A DNA stretch of 11,121 bases from JBAZAX01 sp041671765 (GTDB lineage Bacteria; Babelota; Babeliae; Babelales; RVW-14): NCBI GenBank assembly GCA_041671765.1, contig JBAZAX010000037.1:1-11121 (forward strand), read 5' to 3'. The stretch's first letter is position 1; the number at the start of each line of letters is the position of its first letter. The notes under the pieces are model-generated. The model was given only the letters and a program-made list of their open reading frames with translations. It did not search any database and was not told the DNA's origin. Of this stretch, positions 6,976 to 11,121 are shown in pieces. The translations under genes were made by a program, and so were the position numbers.

Positions 6976-8262
6976 ATGTCACTCTCAGAAAAACTTGCAA
7001 CCAACCTCTCAAATCGCAAATGGCTTGCTTCGCGATTGCGTGCCGAGATTGTTGGGCCGGATCCGGCTGGTATAGAACTTGACATCCGTCCTAGCGGTGA
7101 GCAAAAAAAGTTTTCATGGGATGAGTTTCGAAAACCAAAAAAACAGCTCAACGGCGAAGAGGTGGTATGGCAGGACCCACCTGCCAAGAGATATGGTGCT
7201 GGTGTTCTTTTTCCGATTGGAGTTATTGAAGAACATGAACAACTGCGTGCCGGTGAGGATCGGCAGGGTGGCTCTGATATTGATCCGGGTGAGAATCAAG
7301 ATGTGGACGAGATGCTTGAAAAGCGTGCTGAACGAAGAGCCGCGAAGACACACGCTGCGATGGAAGAATCGGAAGACTACGCCGTTACATTGGCTAATGC
7401 CTTCAGGCCATCGGCGATTGGCTTGAGTTTTCTTGCGGACTTTACCGTCGAGGGTACGGGATTGCGGGTGGAGGTCGTAAGTGTTGGTCGTCTCAGTAAT
7501 GATGAGACTCAGGAAATTCCGGTTGGAATCTACAAACAGACAAAGGTGATAGTTGGAGACCTAGGGGGGGTCCCATTTCCAAGATCCGTGTGGCTCAGGG
7601 TTCCCTTGCTGAACGATGCTAAACAATATCCATTCATCGAAATTTCTTCAGCAGAGCTTCTTGAATCCAGAGGAGCAATCATAAAAAAGCTCGAAGGCAT
7701 AGGCCAAGGGCTGGAAATAGTGGTGGTTTCACGAGGCGGCTATTCACGCCTGACGTCAACACAGAGGCTGATAACCGTATCTCTTGTTAATAGGAAAGAG
7801 CTGGGTGCAGGCAATCTTGACGAGCAATGCTTATTTCAGGCGGGGATTCGTGTCAAAGGTCAAACTGGATCGCCTTGGATTCAACCCTACCCTGAAACCG
7901 AGGTCAGTAAACTGGGTGTGATGGATCCCATGTCGGATGAACAGATCAATCGACTGATTTACAGGCAACACCAGACTTTTGCGATCGGCCATGGTTGTGC
8001 TGCAGATTGGGCAGGGCAATCCCCAAGTACAGTTTCTGAAGTGTGGACTGACGTAATGCCTGCCTTTGAGACGCCCATGACAAGTGCTGATCTGTTTGTC
8101 AAAAATGTGGATGGCAGCAAGCAGCCAATCAAGGTCAGCATGCGAAAACTTGCTGAATTGGATCCAGAGGACGATGGATCCACTGAGATTGACGCGCTTG
8201 TTCTGGCTTACAAGCGCTGGATCAATGAGCTAAAAAANNNNNNNNNNAAAAAAGGAACGTAA
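6976..8262 (+). CDS. drmA: DrmA, N-terminal part (gene split by an assembly gap)
   Basis: This is the N-terminal portion of the DISARM helicase DrmA. The ATG lies three bases after the previous stop, with GAGGA 8-9 bases upstream (6963-6967). Visible family-like features are RLRAEIVGPDP near residues 21-31, YGAGVLFP at 73-80, and FRPSAIGLSF at 143-152, patterns I associate with the region ahead of the helicase core in DrmA. An acidic stretch (about 95-115) precedes a lysine/arginine-rich helix. Codons are certain only to base 8237; the listed end uses the ten Ns as if they were real, giving a stop at 8260-8262 that is probably an artefact. The natural continuation is the reading frame beginning just right of the Ns, which carries the ATPase motifs. 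Alternatively this could be a separate 420-residue subunit translated next to a shorter helicase, which I think less likely. Confidence 0.75.
   Translation: MSLSEKLATNLSNRKWLASRLRAEIVGPDPAGIELDIRPSGEQKKFSWDEFRKPKKQLNGEEVVWQDPPAKRYGAGVLFPIGVIEEHEQLRAGEDRQGGSDIDPGENQDVDEMLEKRAERRAAKTHAAMEESEDYAVTLANAFRPSAIGLSFLADFTVEGTGLRVEVVSVGRLSNDETQEIPVGIYKQTKVIVGDLGGVPFPRSVWLRVPLLNDAKQYPFIEISSAELLESRGAIIKKLEGIGQGLEIVVVSRGGYSRLTSTQRLITVSLVNRKELGAGNLDEQCLFQAGIRVKGQTGSPWIQPYPETEVSKLGVMDPMSDEQINRLIYRQHQTFAIGHGCAADWAGQSPSTVSEVWTDVMPAFETPMTSADLFVKNVDGSKQPIKVSMRKLAELDPEDDGSTEIDALVLAYKRWINELKXXXXKKGT
8238..8247. other. Ten-N assembly gap inside a poly(A) run
   Basis: Ten undetermined bases lie between six As on the left (8232-8237) and six As on the right (8248-8253). 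The true number of bases is unknown. As written, the gap puts the two halves of drmA in different frames; a length divisible by three would join them through a lysine-rich linker (left side ending NELK, right side KKERKGVASIS). It probably reflects an unresolved homopolymer or a contig join. Confidence 0.95.
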
Positions 8263-8266
8263 GGGT

Positions 8267-10732
8267 GTGGCCAGTATTTCTGGGGAGATGACAGAGACTG
8301 CAGAAGGACTCATCAAGCGTTGCGAAGAATGCCTAGAACGCATTGAGGATGGTGTGAGGTTTCTTCAGGAAAGCTCCACTGTTGCGTGCGCAGCCAAAGA
8401 AGCGTTTGTGTTGGCTAATAGAGCAATGTTGATTGCCCAGCTTAGGGCAACTAGGGATGTGCGTGAACCCAGTCTTGGCAGTGACGGAAAAAGTATAGTC
8501 TGGTCACCTGCGATTTTGAATCCTGATCCTTCCATTGCCGATCCGCAAGGGCGAGGTTACTGGCGAGCTTTTCAGATTGCTTTTCTCCTGATGTCGTTAC
8601 GTGGAATTACCGAGCCAGATGGTGCGGATCGGGAAATCGTTGATTTGATCTGGTTTCCCACAGGTGGTGGCAAGACTGAGGCCTATCTGGGACTCACCGC
8701 ATTTACTATCTTGTTCAACCGACTCTCAGGTAGAAAATCAGGCGGAGCAGATGTACTGATGCGGTATACGTTGCGACTGCTGACAGCGCAGCAGTTTCAG
8801 AGAGCGGCGATTCTGTTCTGTGCAATGGAGCAGATTCGAAACAAGACACCCAAGCTTGGAGAAAAACCGTTCCGTATTGGTCTGTGGGTGGGTGGGAGCT
8901 CATCCCCAAATACACGTGAGGAAGCGCTTCACGCACTGCAAAGTCTTCAGAGAGACCCAGAGAGCGAAAATCCATTCATTTTGCTCAAGTGCCCATGGTG
9001 CGGAGCCAAGTTTGGCCCATCTTCTACCGAGGGTGGGCATCGTCAACGTGGTGGTGCGAAAGGACGAGGTATTCACGCGACTGAAATGGGTATCCCTAAG
9101 GTTCTTGGTTACAGCAAATACACTAGGAAAAATGGCGCTCCAGCGACAGTAGTGTTTCGATGCAATGATGGTGCATGTGATTTTGGGACCGCTTCCTCGA
9201 TGCAAAAACCTCGTCCGCCACTACCGATTGTGATCATTGATGAAGACCTTATTGAAGATCCACCAAGTCTGGTAATCGGCACCGTTGACAAGTTCGCAAT
9301 GCTCGCCTGGAAGCCAGGGGTGCGGAGGATGTTTGGAATTGGAAGCAACGGCAAGCATGAAGGAATTCCACCCAGCCTTATCATCCAAGATGAGCTTCAC
9401 CTGATTTCCGGGCCATTGGGATCAATGGTTGGTGCGTATGAGACGGTTATTGAGCGTCTCTGTCGGAAGGATGGGTATGGTGATATCAAACCAAAAATTA
9501 TCGCGTCAACCGCAACAATCAGCCGTGCAAGAGATCAGATATCACATTTGTACGCGCGGAATGATGTGTTCCTGTTCCCACCTTCCGGACTTGAAGCGGG
9601 GGATTCCTTCTTTGCCCGAGATGCCCTCAATGATGACGGGACGTCAAAGCCGGGGCGCCTCTACGTGGGTATTCTTGCATCTGCGCACGGATCTTTCCAA
9701 ACTACGCAGGCTCGCGTATATGCATGTCTCATGCAGCACGCCGCCATTATGAATGCCGATGAGGCTGGCAGGGATCCATGGTGGACTCTCCTCTGCTTTT
9801 TCAACTCGTTGCGGGAGCTTGGTGGTGCGGCGTCATTGTTTGTTGCGGATGCACGAGACTATCTCCGGGTCATACTTGATAGGCAAGGTATCAAGTATGA
9901 AAAAATCCGGAAACTGTTCAACGTTTCTGAACTGACCAGTCGTATTCGTAGCGACCAAGTACCCAAAGAGTTGGAACGACTTGAGAGGACTCTTCGCACG
10001 CAAACTGGCAATAACAAGAGTGCAGCAGATGATAATGATGTTGTTGATGCCTGCTTGGCATCGAACATTATCGAGGTGGGCGTTGACGTTAGTCGTTTGG
10101 CTCTTATGGCAATTGTTGGACAACCAAAAACAACTTCCCAGTACATTCAAGTTTCCAGTCGCGTCGGGCGTGATCCTGAAAAGCCGGGTTTGGTGGCAGT
10201 ACTCTATGGACAGAGCAAACCTCGAGATCGTAGTCATTTTGAACGATTCAGACCCTACCACCAGCGGCTATACGCACAGGTTGAGCCTACCAGTGTCACC
10301 CCCTTCAGCTCCCCGGCGGTAGAGCGTTCCCTTCATGGCATTATTGTCGCAGCTGTGAGGCAGTTTGGAATGTTGGATGCTGAGTCAAGTAGTCCGGATC
10401 CTTTTCCGCTTGGCGAAAGTGCCGAGTTACGAAATCTGGTCGATGAAATGATTGAAGAGCGCGTCGAAATTGTTGCACCAGAAGAACGTGATTCAGTAAT
10501 GGAACAACTGCAGCTGCGTCTTGATCAGTGGCAAAAATGGCAACCGAGCGAGTATGGTGGGTTTGCAGCTGCATCTGAAGATCCTCCTTTGCTATACCCT
10601 GCAGGTAGTATAGTGCCGCCAAATTGGGATGGTCATAGCTGGCCGACCATGTCTTCTCTGCGAAATGTCGATGCTTCCTGTGAGGCAGAGATAACACGTT
10701 TCTTTAATTCGATACAGGATGAACAGGCATGA
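8267..10732 (+). CDS. drmA: DrmA, helicase core and C-terminal part (DISARM SF2-type helicase)
   Basis: This is the ATP-driven helicase/translocase portion of DrmA, a core subunit of the DISARM anti-phage system. Numbered from the GTG at 8267: FPTGGGKTEA (130-139, Walker A, K136), a DEAH-type box DELH (375-378), ASTATISR just after it (motif III), SNIIEVGVDVSRL (motif V region) and QVSSRVGR (628-635, motif VI, arginine finger). A probable zinc site is inserted in the first helicase domain: CPWC (242-245) paired with CNDGAC (299-304). The block RYTLRLLTAQQFQRA after Walker A and the SRVGRD turn are typical of DrmA-like proteins. The frame is open leftwards to the N run, so the GTG (with AAAGGAA nine bases ahead) may only be an internal codon. 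With the 5' part the protein would be about 1,250 residues, a normal DrmA size. Its stop overlaps the next start by four bases. Confidence 0.93.
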   Translation: MASISGEMTETAEGLIKRCEECLERIEDGVRFLQESSTVACAAKEAFVLANRAMLIAQLRATRDVREPSLGSDGKSIVWSPAILNPDPSIADPQGRGYWRAFQIAFLLMSLRGITEPDGADREIVDLIWFPTGGGKTEAYLGLTAFTILFNRLSGRKSGGADVLMRYTLRLLTAQQFQRAAILFCAMEQIRNKTPKLGEKPFRIGLWVGGSSSPNTREEALHALQSLQRDPESENPFILLKCPWCGAKFGPSSTEGGHRQRGGAKGRGIHATEMGIPKVLGYSKYTRKNGAPATVVFRCNDGACDFGTASSMQKPRPPLPIVIIDEDLIEDPPSLVIGTVDKFAMLAWKPGVRRMFGIGSNGKHEGIPPSLIIQDELHLISGPLGSMVGAYETVIERLCRKDGYGDIKPKIIASTATISRARDQISHLYARNDVFLFPPSGLEAGDSFFARDALNDDGTSKPGRLYVGILASAHGSFQTTQARVYACLMQHAAIMNADEAGRDPWWTLLCFFNSLRELGGAASLFVADARDYLRVILDRQGIKYEKIRKLFNVSELTSRIRSDQVPKELERLERTLRTQTGNNKSAADDNDVVDACLASNIIEVGVDVSRLALMAIVGQPKTTSQYIQVSSRVGRDPEKPGLVAVLYGQSKPRDRSHFERFRPYHQRLYAQVEPTSVTPFSSPAVERSLHGIIVAAVRQFGMLDAESSSPDPFPLGESAELRNLVDEMIEERVEIVAPEERDSVMEQLQLRLDQWQKWQPSEYGGFAAASEDPPLLYPAGSIVPPNWDGHSWPTMSSLRNVDASCEAEITRFFNSIQDEQA

Positions 10733-11121
10733 GCCGTCCAGTTAGAAGGTCGCAAGCAATCTCTCCTTTCGGTATCGGTGCACTGGTAGACTTCCCAGGT
10801 CCAGTGTCTCTCATTCACGCCGGCCTAGATGCGTGGCCGTTCAAGGAGGGGGAACCAGAACACCGGGAGTTTATCATTGATGACGAAAAACGGTTATCCA
10901 GTCGGCTAGATGTAGATTACTTTGTGCAGCCCCCGGACTTTCGTCTGCCCACGCGTGGGCAGGATGCGTCACAGTCAAATCTTAATTTGAAATTGCCATT
11001 TCTCAGATTTCCTCTTTGGCATGTTTGCCCTCGATGCGGGAGAATGTATCTCGCGCGATACCAAGACAGCACACCTCCAGCCTGTAGAGGACCAATCGGT
11101 TCTGGAGGTGGAATAGGGGCT
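10729..11121 (+). CDS. drmB: DrmB, N-terminal part (runs off the right edge)
   Basis: The first 131 codons of DrmB, the partner of DrmA in the DISARM core, are present; DrmB carries DUF1998, expected beyond the window. DrmA and DrmB are thought to form a complex that loads on phage DNA. The N-terminus reads MSRPVRRSQAISPFGIGALVDFPG, followed by LSSRLDVDYFVQPPDFRLP and the segment RFPLWHVCPRCGRMY (residues 93-107). These match the pattern RxSQ...GxGA...RL...PP...RFPxWxxCxxC that I associate with DrmB. C100 and C103 begin a probable zinc-binding site; C118 could add to it. The ATG overlaps the drmA stop as ATGA, with AGGAT eight bases upstream, so translation is coupled. No frameshift is visible. 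The gene is cut by the window edge, not by a mutation. Confidence 0.88.
   Translation, partial: MSRPVRRSQAISPFGIGALVDFPGPVSLIHAGLDAWPFKEGEPEHREFIIDDEKRLSSRLDVDYFVQPPDFRLPTRGQDASQSNLNLKLPFLRFPLWHVCPRCGRMYLARYQDSTPPACRGPIGSGGGIGA

Noticed and set aside
9833..10261. 142-codon minus-strand ORF inside drmA
   Set aside because: It is a shadow of the conserved helicase motif V-VI region, and its own product has no recognisable features.
1..11121. CRISPR array, tRNA or rRNA
   Set aside because: No regularly spaced repeats and no tRNA- or rRNA-like segments were seen on either strand.

Overview
The window looks like the left part of a defence island in a proteobacterium. Base composition is mixed and near 50% GC, the genes are packed in one direction with overlapping ends, and an IS3-type transposase end lies at the left edge. 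The genus cannot be told from this sequence. All convincing genes are on the + strand.

Layout: (1) Bases 2-49 encode the last residues of an IS3-family transposase (HERPNMALGG-type C-terminus), followed by what may be the element's right end near base 105. (2) Bases 106-456 are AT-rich with no convincing gene. They hold a weak promoter candidate, a short imperfect direct repeat and a doubtful 71-codon minus-strand ORF. (3) A six-gene run starts at 457: an AIPR-family protein, two unrecognised proteins (323 and 531 aa), a NERD nuclease-domain/UvrD-like SF1 helicase fusion, a DrmA-type DISARM helicase, and the N-terminus of DrmB, which runs off the right edge.

A key annotation point concerns the two ORFs at 6976-8262 and 8267-10732. 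They are best read as one drmA gene of about 1,250 codons, artificially split by ten Ns that sit inside a poly(A) run (8232-8253). The 5' part looks like the N-terminal region of DrmA. The 3' part carries the helicase core. The 3' frame stays open leftwards into the N run, so the two join if the true gap length is a multiple of three.

How the genes may work together: DrmA and DrmB are the shared core of DISARM anti-phage systems. Here the core is preceded by an AIPR protein, a NERD-helicase and two novel proteins instead of a visible DNA methyltransferase, SNF2 helicase or phospholipase-D nuclease, although those could lie beyond base 11121. Gene spacing (overlaps of 1, 13 and 4 bp and a 3-bp gap) argues for one co-translated operon. 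This looks like a DISARM-related, possibly undescribed, composite defence operon. The two unknown proteins together (854 aa) are about the size of the class 2 DISARM protein DrmE and may be a split counterpart, which is only an inference.
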